A stretch of DNA of 56,578 bases from IMG/VR virus record IMGVR_UViG_3300031673_016576, positions 1 through 56,578 of that record; one strand, 5' to 3'. The notes under the pieces were generated by a model, which was given only the letters and a program-made list of their open reading frames with translations, had not been told where the DNA came from and did no database searches. Positions 12,870 to 21,890 of the stretch are shown here, piece by piece. Position 1 is the first letter of the stretch. The number at the start of each line of letters is the position of its first letter. This DNA is from a virus. The translations under genes and the position numbers were made by a program.

Positions 12870-15722
12870 GTGGCTAAGGATTCCCGACCACCAGAACATG
12901 TCCTCGACTACGAGGATCTTTGTATGTACGAGATCTTACAGGACGAGGTCCTCTTCCAAGAGTTCTTTCTGCCCCAGCCCGGTGTGAGCCAGCTCCTATC
13001 CGATCATGTCTGGTCGCCCGAGGTGGGGCGGGTTGTCTGGTGGTTCCAATATCCATTCATCTTGTGGCCCACAGGGGTGTGGGAGTGTGGACGTGCCGTA
13101 GGAAAGGCTTTGGCCTTAGACACACCCCTTCCTACATTATTTGGATGGACCACTATGGGAGGGGTGAGAGTCGGAGATATGTTGTTTGACGAACGGGGGG
13201 AGCCGTGCCGAGTTACATTCGTATCAGTAGTGCAACATCAGCGTAAGTGTTATCGGGTTGTATTCTCCGACGGACAATCCATCGTTGCCGACGCGGAGCA
13301 TTTGTGGCTGACTGAGACGCACGCGGCTCGGAAGGCGGCACTGCGGTCGAAGCGCCCAACCCGGTTGCCGCGCATTGTGACGACCAAGGAAATCGCTGAC
13401 AGTCTGGTGTATTGTGCCCGCGGAGACCACAACCATTCGATACCGTTGACCGAGCCACTTATATGCCCTGTGGTGGCATTGCCGATTGATCCCTATGTGT
13501 TTGGTCTCTGGTTGGGGGATGGGTCGTCAGCTACTGCGGAACTGACGGTTGGGCAGGTCGATAAGGAGATTCTGGGAAGTGTTTGCATGGCTGGTTATAA
13601 CACTAAGCTGATACCCCAGGATATGCAGAAGACTCCGAGATATACATTTGGAACGCGTCCCAAGAAACGTGACCCCAAAACCGGAAGGATGATGGCTAAT
13701 GGATCTGCACACAGCCTACTGCGACTAATAGGTGTCCTCGGCAACAAGCATATCCCTGATTTGTATCTGCGGGCCGCTTACAGGCAGCGGCTTGACCTGC
13801 TGCAGGGCTTGATGGATTCAGATGGTCATGTAAGCAGGCGTGGCCACTGTGAGTATACTAGTATCAATAGGAGGCTGGCAGAGGGTGTATTGGAACTCTG
13901 CCATAGTTTGGGGATCAAAGCGGTGCTCTACTGCGAACGTGCACGGCTGTACGGTAAAGACTGTGGTCCTCGATATCGAGTGAGTTTCACTACATATATA
14001 TCAATCTGTCGGTTGGCCCGGAAGCGGGAGCGGATCAAGGCCCCCGGAGTGCAGCACCAGAGGATACATCGGCGCTACATCATTGCAGTTGAGTCGGTTT
14101 CTTCGGTGCCTGTGCGTTGCATTCAGGTCGATTCTCCGTCACAGCTATACCTAGCTGGAAGAGGGATGATACCAACCCATAATACCAAGATAGGTATGGA
14201 GGGCGGAACCGCTTGGGATATGGTGAATATGGATGGGCTGTCCTCGGCCATTGCGGGACCGTCCGAGCAACACACGATGCGTGTGTTCGACGCTGTATCC
14301 GATCTGTTGCGGGAGCACCCGTTCCTTTCCCATTGGTTATCCGAACGCAGTTGGGGCCAGATGCAACGGACGGAACGGAAGCTCCGTACTCGTAATGGAT
14401 GGGAGCTCCGCGGCCTCATCCCGAGCCGCGCCGGTCGGGGCTTCAAGGGTGAGCATCCCGCGCGCTTGCGGGTAGACGAGACCCAGGATGTGATGACCGC
14501 TGGTATGGTCCAGTTAGATGACGCGGTGCGACCCTTCGATCCGCGTCGCCTGGGAAGTCGACAACACTACTTTGGCGTCCCAAATGGGGATCGGACGACA
14601 CGCTTCTACGAGATGTGCCACACCAAGGCGGCAACATGGTCTCGTTGGCGGCGGCGAATGCCCTCATATCTCGCGCCGACGATGCGCCGAAGTGACTTCA
14701 TCCAGGTTTTGGATCGAACTGGTTGTACCTACCACGAAGCTCCGCATGGGCGAATCGTGGTAACGAACTGGTCGAACGATGCGAAGCAGAACACTTTGGG
14801 TGTGTGGGGTGATCCCGCCCTACCAGTCATTCCGGTCCATGTCTACGAAGCCTGTACCTTACCGGAGGGGACTCCTAACTACATCACGGTCGAGATCACG
14901 GCCGGTTTGCTGGAGAGTTCGAATACGCCACCGGAGGATTTGGTGCGCCGCTTATTGCTAGAGGGGTCGATGCGTGATCAAGTGCCGAACCTGCAGAAAA
15001 TCTACATCGCGATTGATCCGGGCCGGGAGAACTGTCCGGTTTTGATATGGGGCAAGTTATCGAAGCCGTGGCGGAACCACACCGCGATCTATGTTTTGCT
15101 CGGCCGGGTCGATATCAGGCGCGTCATGGATACGGCGACGCAGACCCGCATCATCGATGCGATCGCAGACTACTGGAATGCCGATTGGGTCGGTGCCGAC
15201 GCGACGAGTCAGGGTGTTTACGTCACCGACACGCTTTGTGAGAAGGAACGTTTCGGGTGGAAGGGCCGTTACAAACTAGTCGACACGTCGCGCGGGCGCG
15301 CGGCGAACTGCCGCAGCATCGAGGATTTGGCGACGGCGCGTGGTTGGCCCTACCAAGTCGTTCTGCCCGTGGATTTCTCGGGTACCATCCCTGATGGCTG
15401 GCGGTTGGGGGAGCCGTCGTTGAAGGACACTGATGTTTTCACTGCTCGATTGCTTCAGGATCTCATGCAGGTCAGCGAGCCGCGGCTACTCTTACCAAAC
15501 GGAAATCAAGACCCAGAACTCTTCGGCGAGGCGACGTCATATCGCGAGATCATTTCGGGTAGTGGGCCGCGTTTCTATCCGCCCCACCCCCATCTTGTCA
15601 GCGCGTTGAAGGTCACCGCCGCGATCATTCACTACGCCGATCTACTCGATGTCCAGGCCACCCCCAGCGATGTCGAGGCGGGTGGGTCCGAGTTCTACAG
15701 CAGTAGCGACCTCCCGTTCTAG
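12870..15722 (+). CDS. terL: Terminase large subunit interrupted by an intein, 950 aa (591 aa after splicing)
   Basis: The packaging motor ATPase and nuclease. The Walker A loop GRAVGK-T is split by the intein between residues 79 and 439; splicing restores GRAVGKTKIG. A Walker B-like LRVDETQD follows. The C-terminal RNase-H-like nuclease shows IAIDPGRENCPVL, VGADATSQG and a later aspartate (SLKDTDVF). The GTG at 12870 has no clear ribosome site, so the start is less sure. It is followed by a terminator at 15748. Host range or packaging type cannot be deduced. Confidence 0.93.
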   Translation: MAKDSRPPEHVLDYEDLCMYEILQDEVLFQEFFLPQPGVSQLLSDHVWSPEVGRVVWWFQYPFILWPTGVWECGRAVGKALALDTPLPTLFGWTTMGGVRVGDMLFDERGEPCRVTFVSVVQHQRKCYRVVFSDGQSIVADAEHLWLTETHAARKAALRSKRPTRLPRIVTTKEIADSLVYCARGDHNHSIPLTEPLICPVVALPIDPYVFGLWLGDGSSATAELTVGQVDKEILGSVCMAGYNTKLIPQDMQKTPRYTFGTRPKKRDPKTGRMMANGSAHSLLRLIGVLGNKHIPDLYLRAAYRQRLDLLQGLMDSDGHVSRRGHCEYTSINRRLAEGVLELCHSLGIKAVLYCERARLYGKDCGPRYRVSFTTYISICRLARKRERIKAPGVQHQRIHRRYIIAVESVSSVPVRCIQVDSPSQLYLAGRGMIPTHNTKIGMEGGTAWDMVNMDGLSSAIAGPSEQHTMRVFDAVSDLLREHPFLSHWLSERSWGQMQRTERKLRTRNGWELRGLIPSRAGRGFKGEHPARLRVDETQDVMTAGMVQLDDAVRPFDPRRLGSRQHYFGVPNGDRTTRFYEMCHTKAATWSRWRRRMPSYLAPTMRRSDFIQVLDRTGCTYHEAPHGRIVVTNWSNDAKQNTLGVWGDPALPVIPVHVYEACTLPEGTPNYITVEITAGLLESSNTPPEDLVRRLLLEGSMRDQVPNLQKIYIAIDPGRENCPVLIWGKLSKPWRNHTAIYVLLGRVDIRRVMDTATQTRIIDAIADYWNADWVGADATSQGVYVTDTLCEKERFGWKGRYKLVDTSRGRAANCRSIEDLATARGWPYQVVLPVDFSGTIPDGWRLGEPSLKDTDVFTARLLQDLMQVSEPRLLLPNGNQDPELFGEATSYREIISGSGPRFYPPHPHLVSALKVTAAIIHYADLLDVQATPSDVEAGGSEFYSSSDLPF
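13107..14183 (+). other. Class 3 intein with LAGLIDADG homing endonuclease, 359 aa
   Basis: The intein begins with Ala80 (ALALDTPLPT) and ends ...GMIPTHN before Thr439. It lacks an N-terminal Cys/Ser but carries the W-C-T set typical of class 3 inteins: W146 in the block B region AEHLW, C417 in VPVRCIQVDSP and T435 in IPTHN. LAGLIDADG motifs are at 211-219 (FGLWLGDGS) and 310-319 (LLQGLMDSDG), so it is probably mobile. Insertion in the P-loop, a conserved site, is typical. Confidence 0.9.
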
Positions 15723-15747
15723 CCTGTTTGATCCATTTCGATGGCAT

Positions 15748-15776
15748 CCCACGGCGACGATTGCCGTGGGGTTTGT
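15748..15776 (+). terminator. Intrinsic terminator after terL
   Basis: An 8-bp stem CCCACGGC (15748-15755) with GCCGTGGG (15763-15770), followed by GTTTGTTG. It separates terL from the head operon. No strong promoter is apparent in the next 80 nt, so some read-through is likely. Confidence 0.65.
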
Positions 15777-15855
15777 TGTCAACATCATCCCATTTCCTGC
15801 CATATGGCCAACAGTAATCTATACGAGGTGAGTTGTGTCAAGGAGGCTGGCCTAG

Positions 15856-17907
15856 GTGTTTGAGGATGCCGGCAGCCGCGGTGTTGAACTGTCACCGCGG
15901 GGCGTAGCCATTGTCCTCGCGCGCGACGAAGGCGGTTCTGGTATAGGAGAGGTCCGCCTCATCGAACAGCCCGCGATGCTGGAACACTTCTCCGCAGTAC
16001 TCCAGTCGAATCCCTACGGTATCGGTGGTAGTGAGGGACGGCTCGGTCTGACGATGCAGGATATCAAGGGCTTAGGCGCACCACTACGTGAACTCGTCAC
16101 ACCCGCCCCGACTGATCGAGCAACCATTCTGCGCCGCATCCACGAAGCGGCACGAGACTTCTGGCTGACGCGCCTATGGGCACGAAGTTGCGCCGACTTT
16201 GGATCGGCCGGTTTCGAACTGGCCTGTGCGAACGAGAAGCAGAAGGAGTTCTGCGACCAGCTCGCGGAGCACTTGAATTGGGACCGAATCGACTACATGC
16301 TGCACTACCACATGGCACTGACCGAGTCGGTTTATGTGTGGTGGCGCTACTATCCCAGCTTGCAAAACCGCTCGGCCCTGGCCCCGGATGGGCAGTACGT
16401 ACCGGTTTGGATCGAGACCCTTCCACCCAGTGTCATCGGATTCACCACTACGGGCCGTGTAGGGATCTATGCGGATCGGTTGCAACCACTGGCCAGCATT
16501 GCACACAAGCCTACCAATCAGCGAAGTCAAGAAGAGATTGTTTATCTCCAACAGTTTCCTTCCGATCTCATAGCGGCCGCGGCGGGAAGGCGGCGCGGCA
16601 ATCTGTTGTATCCCCTCGACGAACTTGACACGCGCCAGTTCGGGCACACACGGGTCGAGCACTGGTCAAAGGCGGATTGGGAACACTGGCCCGTTCCAAT
16701 GCTGTACACCGTTCTTGCCGACTTGGAGTATCTCTTGATGTGCCAGGACGTCGACTATGCCGGTGCGTTCCAGATGAAAGCAGGTCTGATGATCTGGTCT
16801 GTCGGTCCCACCGAACCCAAGCCCGATGCGCCCGGCCCGAAGCGTCCGCAATTGAAAGCGCTGGAGACGATGGTGCGGAACGCGCTCGCGGAGCGCCATA
16901 CCCACATCTTCGCCGGCAACGACTTCAATGTGCGTTGGGTAGTGCCACCCATAGAGCTGTTCTCACGCGAGAAGTATGCGTCCGCGCTTCAGCGCGTCAT
17001 GGATGTACTCGGCATTCCCGCCGTCTTCTATCCTGTCGGTCACGGTGCCGGCGGCCGCTCGGGCATTCCCTACGCATCCGGCTACATTTCTGTCAAGCCG
17101 TGGGCTCAGCGCATTCTGAGCAATCGGCGGATGATTCGACGGCCCACAGAGCGGGTGTTCTGGACGTTGTGCTATCTCAATCGTGTCGGCGGCGCGTCCC
17201 CCGACCATGTCGAGGTCCACTACGATCCGAACGTATTGGTTGATGATAGGATCCGCCTCTCACAAGTCCAATTCGAGACGCAACAGGGCATTGTCTCGAA
17301 CCGTACCGCGCTGGAATCGTTGGGACGAAACTACGAGGCCGAACTCCAGCAAAAGCGGGATGAGATCGAACTGGCCAAGAAAGAACCCGCGCTTTTCACT
17401 CCCCACTACATACCAACCAAGGGGATTGCGGGCACACAACTGCCGGGTCAGGGCGGTCCCACCAACCCCGGCGCGGGAAGGCCTCAGACACAAGAAGTGG
17501 TCGCTCCCGATGACGCACAACCAAGGCCGAGCACATCAGCTATTGAACAAGCACATATCGAAGATGACATCGTCTCCGATGACGACGATCCGCTCGGCGC
17601 GCTCGCCTTTGTCGAATGGGATCCCGAAACGTTGGATGGATTCGTAGCCGATGCGGACCCAGTAGTGGAGAGTTTCGCCGATGATGAGTTCGCAGCCAAC
17701 ATCGAAGTTAGCAATATGTATATACGGATACCAGTCAATACCGGTTCCTACAAGAAGCATCGGTATGGGCCCCTCAACAGTAAGGGCATCCGGCTGCTTT
17801 ACGGGATCAAGGCCGATGGGACAAGTGAAGTCGCTACTGTTCTGTTCCGGACGGATCGTTGGGATATGAAGCGGGCGCGTAGCTGGATCAAGAAACACTC
17901 GTTCTGA
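15856..17907 (+). CDS. Portal protein, 683 aa
   Basis: Position after terL, length and pattern fit a portal. The GTG at 15856 has AAGGAGG about 10 nt upstream. Features include a long helical core around residues 240-330, a segment AGNDFNVRWVVPPIEL and a C-terminal extension after a proline/glutamine-rich linker (about 515-580). That extension, VLFRTDRWDMKRARSWIKKH, resembles a short motif often found on phage proteases or portal tails and may be an extra domain. It forms the dodecameric DNA gate at one capsid vertex. Confidence 0.75.
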   Translation: MFEDAGSRGVELSPRGVAIVLARDEGGSGIGEVRLIEQPAMLEHFSAVLQSNPYGIGGSEGRLGLTMQDIKGLGAPLRELVTPAPTDRATILRRIHEAARDFWLTRLWARSCADFGSAGFELACANEKQKEFCDQLAEHLNWDRIDYMLHYHMALTESVYVWWRYYPSLQNRSALAPDGQYVPVWIETLPPSVIGFTTTGRVGIYADRLQPLASIAHKPTNQRSQEEIVYLQQFPSDLIAAAAGRRRGNLLYPLDELDTRQFGHTRVEHWSKADWEHWPVPMLYTVLADLEYLLMCQDVDYAGAFQMKAGLMIWSVGPTEPKPDAPGPKRPQLKALETMVRNALAERHTHIFAGNDFNVRWVVPPIELFSREKYASALQRVMDVLGIPAVFYPVGHGAGGRSGIPYASGYISVKPWAQRILSNRRMIRRPTERVFWTLCYLNRVGGASPDHVEVHYDPNVLVDDRIRLSQVQFETQQGIVSNRTALESLGRNYEAELQQKRDEIELAKKEPALFTPHYIPTKGIAGTQLPGQGGPTNPGAGRPQTQEVVAPDDAQPRPSTSAIEQAHIEDDIVSDDDDPLGALAFVEWDPETLDGFVADADPVVESFADDEFAANIEVSNMYIRIPVNTGSYKKHRYGPLNSKGIRLLYGIKADGTSEVATVLFRTDRWDMKRARSWIKKHSF

Positions 17908-17924
17908 CATAGGAGGTGGGTTGT

Positions 17925-19823
17925 GTGCGATTACCAGAGAGGTTTACGGTCTGTGAACAGGTCCCGCTGAGGGCACTTGCGGCCAGTGAGGTGGCTGATC
18001 TTCCCGAGGGGACCCACTCCAGCGTTGGTGCGCAGGTCCACGTTCTGAGCGTTGGGGAACGCTCAAGGAAGGGGTGGGCACTGGCCGATGAACGGCTTGG
18101 TGACGGCTGGCGTGGTCTACAGGGTGGCCACGTCAACATGGGTCATAATCCCGATGATGTCTACGGTTACATTCCGCGAGTCATCCGCCGTGGTTCCGAT
18201 GTCCTCGCCAACCTCGCGATCTCGCGCCGTAAGTTGGAGGCGCGCAATCAGGACCCGACGCGGCTGACGACGGACATGGCCGTTTCTGTTGAATGGACAT
18301 GGCTACTCGATGGCAGTGCTGTGACGAAAGGCGATAAGAAGTACACCCTGGCCGAGGCTGCCGAGGCCGGCCTTATTGATGTTGTCCAGAATCCGACCGC
18401 AAAGCTGCCAGAGGTTATCGCCACCGATCCAGACACCACGATTTGGTGTAGTGGTGTCGAGTTCCACGATTTGGCTCTGGTTGATCTGCAGGAAGCAAAT
18501 CCGGCGTTTCCATCGGCGCGGATTCTCTACGCCAGCGCTGCCGAACAGGGTCTGGATCCCTCGAAGAGCATGGAGGCGTTCCTACGCGTCGTCGAGACCG
18601 CGCTTGTCGGCAAGTACAAGACCGGAGACAGTTATCCGTACCGTATCTACACCTTCTCGGATGCTGTGGTCTGGGAGCAGGATGGGAAGTACTGGAGCGC
18701 GTCGGTGAGTACTGAGAAGGGCGGCACCGTTGTGATCGGCGAGAAGGCCGAGCTGGAGCAGCGCTTCGTCGAGGCCGCGGCGGCGGAGCGTTTGGGACGG
18801 AAAGGTGGACCGTACAAGGCCGGGCCTGGTGGTGGATGTGTCTGCCCCAAGTGTGGAGCAACGGCATCACATGATGCTGGTGAGCCTTGTACCGAAACGA
18901 AGTGTCCGAAGTGCGGAGCCATGATGGTGCGTAAGGGTGTGGACAGTAAGGCATCACTGGATCCTTCACCGTTTGTAGATATCATCTACGGTATGGGATC
19001 GACTCCGGCGGCCAAGAAATCGGGACACAAATCCGCTCCGAAGGGGTATCCGACACAACGTTCACAGTACGCGGATCCAGCCAACTACAAATATCCACTT
19101 GATACGGAGGCTCACGCGAAGAATGCCTCAGCAAGGTTCCACTACGCGGTGAGTAGTGGGGAGTACAGCCGTGCCGAACTCGTCTTCATGGCGAAGCGTA
19201 TCGTGAGTGCGTGTCGCCGTTACGGTGTCGACGTGAGTTCTGATTCGCTTGTCGGGAAATATGCGGGACTGAAGCGTAAGTCAGGTAGTAATGCTGCCAT
19301 AAACACTATTGACCCGAAAGGGGGTGAAAGCGTGGCTGAGTTGACAGAGGAGAAAGTCCGGGAAATGTGTGCCCAAGCAAAAGAGGATGGTCGACAAGAG
19401 GCCCTGAACGGGCTGCAGTCGCCCGAGTCCGAGCTCCGCAAGCAGATCGCGGATACCGCTGTCGAGGAGTTCAAGGTAAAGCAGTTGCCAGCCCTTCTGG
19501 AAGAGGCGCAGGGGAAGGGTAGGGAGGAAGTCGCGGCCCAGAACGCGGCTGTCGATGAACTCTCTGCTATCCACCCCCTGACCGATGATGAGAAGAAGGG
19601 TGTGGTTGCCGCAATGGTTGCGGGTGAGTTCAACCTCGCGATGGCTAAACTGGAGCGGGAGAACCGGAAGCTGAAAGGTGAGTTCAAGACTGATCCTACG
19701 GCTGATCCCGAAGCTGCCAATCGTGCCGCGGCCGCTGCCGCAGTTCTCAACCCAGATGGCTCGGGTACCGGTGCTGGTGCAGATACGGAAGACCCGCCCG
19801 CCGACCCTGTGGTGATTTTTTAG
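17925..19823 (+). CDS. Prohead protease fused to scaffold, 632 aa
   Basis: GTG at 17925 follows AGGAGG by 8 nt; the GTG at 17916 lies in that site. The N-terminal roughly 240 residues look like a capsid maturation protease (GGHVNMGHNPDDVYG, MAVSVEWTW, VEFHDLALVD). A zinc-ribbon insert follows (CVCPKCG...KCPKCG, about 304-330), then a DUF6582-like segment YPLDTEAHAKNASARFH. The last roughly 160 residues are a charged coiled coil with an acidic, alanine-rich tail, typical of scaffold. An internal start at 19332 could make scaffold alone. Confidence 0.7.
   Translation: MRLPERFTVCEQVPLRALAASEVADLPEGTHSSVGAQVHVLSVGERSRKGWALADERLGDGWRGLQGGHVNMGHNPDDVYGYIPRVIRRGSDVLANLAISRRKLEARNQDPTRLTTDMAVSVEWTWLLDGSAVTKGDKKYTLAEAAEAGLIDVVQNPTAKLPEVIATDPDTTIWCSGVEFHDLALVDLQEANPAFPSARILYASAAEQGLDPSKSMEAFLRVVETALVGKYKTGDSYPYRIYTFSDAVVWEQDGKYWSASVSTEKGGTVVIGEKAELEQRFVEAAAAERLGRKGGPYKAGPGGGCVCPKCGATASHDAGEPCTETKCPKCGAMMVRKGVDSKASLDPSPFVDIIYGMGSTPAAKKSGHKSAPKGYPTQRSQYADPANYKYPLDTEAHAKNASARFHYAVSSGEYSRAELVFMAKRIVSACRRYGVDVSSDSLVGKYAGLKRKSGSNAAINTIDPKGGESVAELTEEKVREMCAQAKEDGRQEALNGLQSPESELRKQIADTAVEEFKVKQLPALLEEAQGKGREEVAAQNAAVDELSAIHPLTDDEKKGVVAAMVAGEFNLAMAKLERENRKLKGEFKTDPTADPEAANRAAAAAAVLNPDGSGTGAGADTEDPPADPVVIF
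19332..19823 (+). CDS. Nested in-frame scaffold product, 163 aa
   Basis: Within the protease-scaffold gene, GAAAGGGGGTG lies about 6 nt before an in-frame GTG at 19332 that begins MAELTEEKVREMC. The product would be exactly the coiled-coil scaffold region. Nested scaffold genes inside protease genes are established for lambda (C/Nu3) and relatives. That this start is used is inference from the ribosome site. Confidence 0.5.
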   Translation: MAELTEEKVREMCAQAKEDGRQEALNGLQSPESELRKQIADTAVEEFKVKQLPALLEEAQGKGREEVAAQNAAVDELSAIHPLTDDEKKGVVAAMVAGEFNLAMAKLERENRKLKGEFKTDPTADPEAANRAAAAAAVLNPDGSGTGAGADTEDPPADPVVIF

Positions 19824-19829
19824 GTGATG

Positions 19830-19879
19830 GTGGGGCCGCCGCTAGAAGATTGGAAACGCTGTGGTTTTGGCGGCCCCAC
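19830..19879 (+). ncRNA. TGGAAACG stem-loop element, copy 6
   Basis: A perfect 11-bp stem, GTGGGGCCGCC (19830-19840) with GGCGGCCCCAC (19869-19879); TGGAAACG at 19851-19858. It lies 10 kb from the other copies, between the scaffold gene and the gene at 19918, with the same stem sequence as copy 3. The loop sequences outside TGGAAACG differ, so it is not a recent duplication of a long segment. Confidence 0.85.
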
Positions 19880-19917
19880 TCTAAAGTTGCTAATACATGT
19901 GAAGGGAGGTGTACAAC

Positions 19918-20412
19918 TTGGCGGATCGTGATGTAAGACTGCGCCGACTTCGGGGATTCGACTTTCCAACCGACCAACTCTCGGTCTACGCGGCCGATGA
20001 TGAATACTACGAAGGCACGATCTTGCACCGCAATCTCAGCGCGACCAACGAGTTGACAGCGGCCACCAACAATGCCGAGATGTTGCTTCTGAAGCGGGTG
20101 ACCGCTGCTGGTCCGACCGTGTACGAGAAGCTGACACGGACTGATGTCGGCGAGGTTGCGGTGGGCGAGAAGGTCCCTGCCGTTTTGCTGCGTGTCGGTG
20201 CGACTTTCGAGACTAAGGTCTTCGCGTCGACAGGTACGGGTGGAATCTCGGCCGGTACGGCATTGGACAGCGCCCTCGGCGTCATCGACGGCATAATCGT
20301 CCAGCAGCAGCTCGTCAGTGACGGTAGCGTCGAGTTCTTCCGTTTGAAGAACGACCTGATCGCCTCCGAGGGCATCATCGAAGTGATGGTGAGCAATCTG
20401 AGACCGGTTTAG
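19918..20412 (+). CDS. Putative capsid decoration or head-stabilising protein, 164 aa
   Basis: TTG at 19918 is 9 nt after AAGGGAGG and preferred to the GTG at 19909, which abuts it. The protein is beta-rich (TKVFASTGTGGISAGTALDS), without cysteine. Position between scaffold and major capsid protein is typical of decoration (gpD-like) proteins. Assignment rests on synteny. Confidence 0.5.
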   Translation: MADRDVRLRRLRGFDFPTDQLSVYAADDEYYEGTILHRNLSATNELTAATNNAEMLLLKRVTAAGPTVYEKLTRTDVGEVAVGEKVPAVLLRVGATFETKVFASTGTGGISAGTALDSALGVIDGIIVQQQLVSDGSVEFFRLKNDLIASEGIIEVMVSNLRPV

Positions 20413-20450
20413 ACGGTTTCCATTTTACGAGAAGGAGGTGAACAAGCGAT

Positions 20451-21689
20451 ATGCCAGGTACGGATAAGGAACGCCTAGCCGCAGAACGGGTTCAGGCCCT
20501 CCTCAGCGGGCCGCGGCGTGTTGTCGCCTCGTTCAACGACGACAACTACGCGCGTGCGCGCCAGCGTCTGGAGGCACCGGCCCGGACTGATCGCGAGAAG
20601 CGTATCGAGGCCTTGAAGGTGGCATTTGCGCGTCACAACGCCCATGCCGCGGAGATCTCGGATCGTTCGCCGCTTCCCACCGAGGTTCGTCAGCAGTTCG
20701 TCTCGCGCCTCGGCGCGCGGATGGAGGCGGATCTGTGGGGAATGCGGGTTGCCGATGTGAACCCGACCCAGTGGGGTTCGATTCTGTCCTATCGGGTCAC
20801 GCAGATGAAGCTTCCGAAGGTGTACAAGATCGGAGCGCCTGGTGGGAACTTCCAGGAGATCCATGCCAATCGCGACAGCGTCTTCAGCCTTGGTGATCCC
20901 GTCATCTACACCACCCCGGAGATTCTCGTGCCGCGGTTTGATCCGCGGTTTCTTGACCGCTACATCCAGGATCTCCAGGTGCTTGCAGATGAGGCCGCTA
21001 TAGCCATCAACGAGCAGGTCGACAGTGATCTGTTGACCGCGAAGGATAACCAGTTGGTGACTCCGGCGCAGGGCACACTCGTGACCAACGGGTTCGACTG
21101 GGTCTCCAGCAAGGTCAGAGGCCTGCCGACCTACAACGACGTGGACTATTCAGCCGCGTCGGGTGGATACGTAACGAAGGACATCTACATGGACCTTGCA
21201 CATCGTTCCATGCTGCTGAAGCGTCGTCTGGAATGGATCGGAATGCACCCCGACACCATTATGACGCTGTGGCAGCAGACCGATGCGGGGGCTGGGGCAA
21301 CCGACTACTTCCCAGAGCTCCCGGATGTTCTTCGTGCCCGCATCTTCGAGGAAGGCGAGCGTGTCTTCACCTACATGTGGAACACGCGATTCCCGCTGCC
21401 GGACCCGACGAACAGCATCGATTGTACCGGTGATGATCGGTACTTCTGGGTCCTGATGTCTCCGTTGGATGACCGTGCGCCACGCGGGCTCGTCTGGCTC
21501 TTCACCTACCCGGAGCCGATCAACTTCGGGCCGAATGGGGCCGCCTACTTCGTGGATCAGATGCAGTACCTGCGGACGGAGGTTCGTAACGGGCAGATCT
21601 ATGAGGTCTTCGTAGTGCAGAAGGCCATCCAGATCGCCTACACGGACTATCAGAAGCCGAACGTGATCCGTGCGCAGTACGCTACGTAG
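20451..21689 (+). CDS. Major capsid protein, 412 aa
   Basis: ATG at 20451 follows AAGGAGGTG. Length, location after scaffold and decoration genes, and a strong terminator after the stop support the assignment. An N-terminal charged helical region (residues 1-70) would be a delta-domain; the central and C-terminal parts (MHPDTIMTLWQQTD, QIYEVFVVQKAIQIAYTDY) fit an HK97-fold shell protein in general pattern. I do not identify a subfamily. Confidence 0.75.
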   Translation: MPGTDKERLAAERVQALLSGPRRVVASFNDDNYARARQRLEAPARTDREKRIEALKVAFARHNAHAAEISDRSPLPTEVRQQFVSRLGARMEADLWGMRVADVNPTQWGSILSYRVTQMKLPKVYKIGAPGGNFQEIHANRDSVFSLGDPVIYTTPEILVPRFDPRFLDRYIQDLQVLADEAAIAINEQVDSDLLTAKDNQLVTPAQGTLVTNGFDWVSSKVRGLPTYNDVDYSAASGGYVTKDIYMDLAHRSMLLKRRLEWIGMHPDTIMTLWQQTDAGAGATDYFPELPDVLRARIFEEGERVFTYMWNTRFPLPDPTNSIDCTGDDRYFWVLMSPLDDRAPRGLVWLFTYPEPINFGPNGAAYFVDQMQYLRTEVRNGQIYEVFVVQKAIQIAYTDYQKPNVIRAQYAT

Positions 21690-21712
21690 TGGGTTGGGGT
21701 TTGGGATGGTCA

Positions 21713-21746
21713 GGGGCTGGGCTGGCCCGCCAGTCCAGCCCCCTTT
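21713..21746 (+). terminator. Intrinsic terminator after the capsid gene
   Basis: A strong hairpin: GGGGCTGG (21713-21720) with CCAGCCCC (21735-21742) and inner CTGG/CCAG pairs, followed by CTTTGCT. It limits transcription of the head operon, consistent with high expression of the capsid gene. Confidence 0.75.
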
Positions 21747-21782
21747 GCTATGAATCTTTCTGTGGGAGTGAACGAGGCCTAG

Positions 21783-21890
21783 ATGCCATCTTTAGCCTCA
21801 AAAGACACCTCCGGCACCTTCCTCGCTGCTGAGGGTGAGACCGAGGTCATAGAGGGGCGTGCCTGGGAAACCAAGGAGCGGTTAGTGTTC
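21783..21890 (+). pseudogene. Truncated 5' fragment related to the gene at 22499
   Basis: The ATG at 21783 opens MPSLASKDTSGTF, nearly the same as MSSLAQRDTSGTF at 22499, and similarity fades by about residue 35. Beyond that the plus-strand frame stays open to 22511 only as antisense of the HNH gene. The simplest reading is that the HNH cassette entered, with a duplication or imperfect copy of the start region. It could also be the intact start of a divergent small gene. Confidence 0.45.

Noticed and set aside
15776-15855. Promoter between terL and portal (TTGTCA or TATACG-like).
   Set aside because: No pair of boxes with acceptable spacing could be supported.
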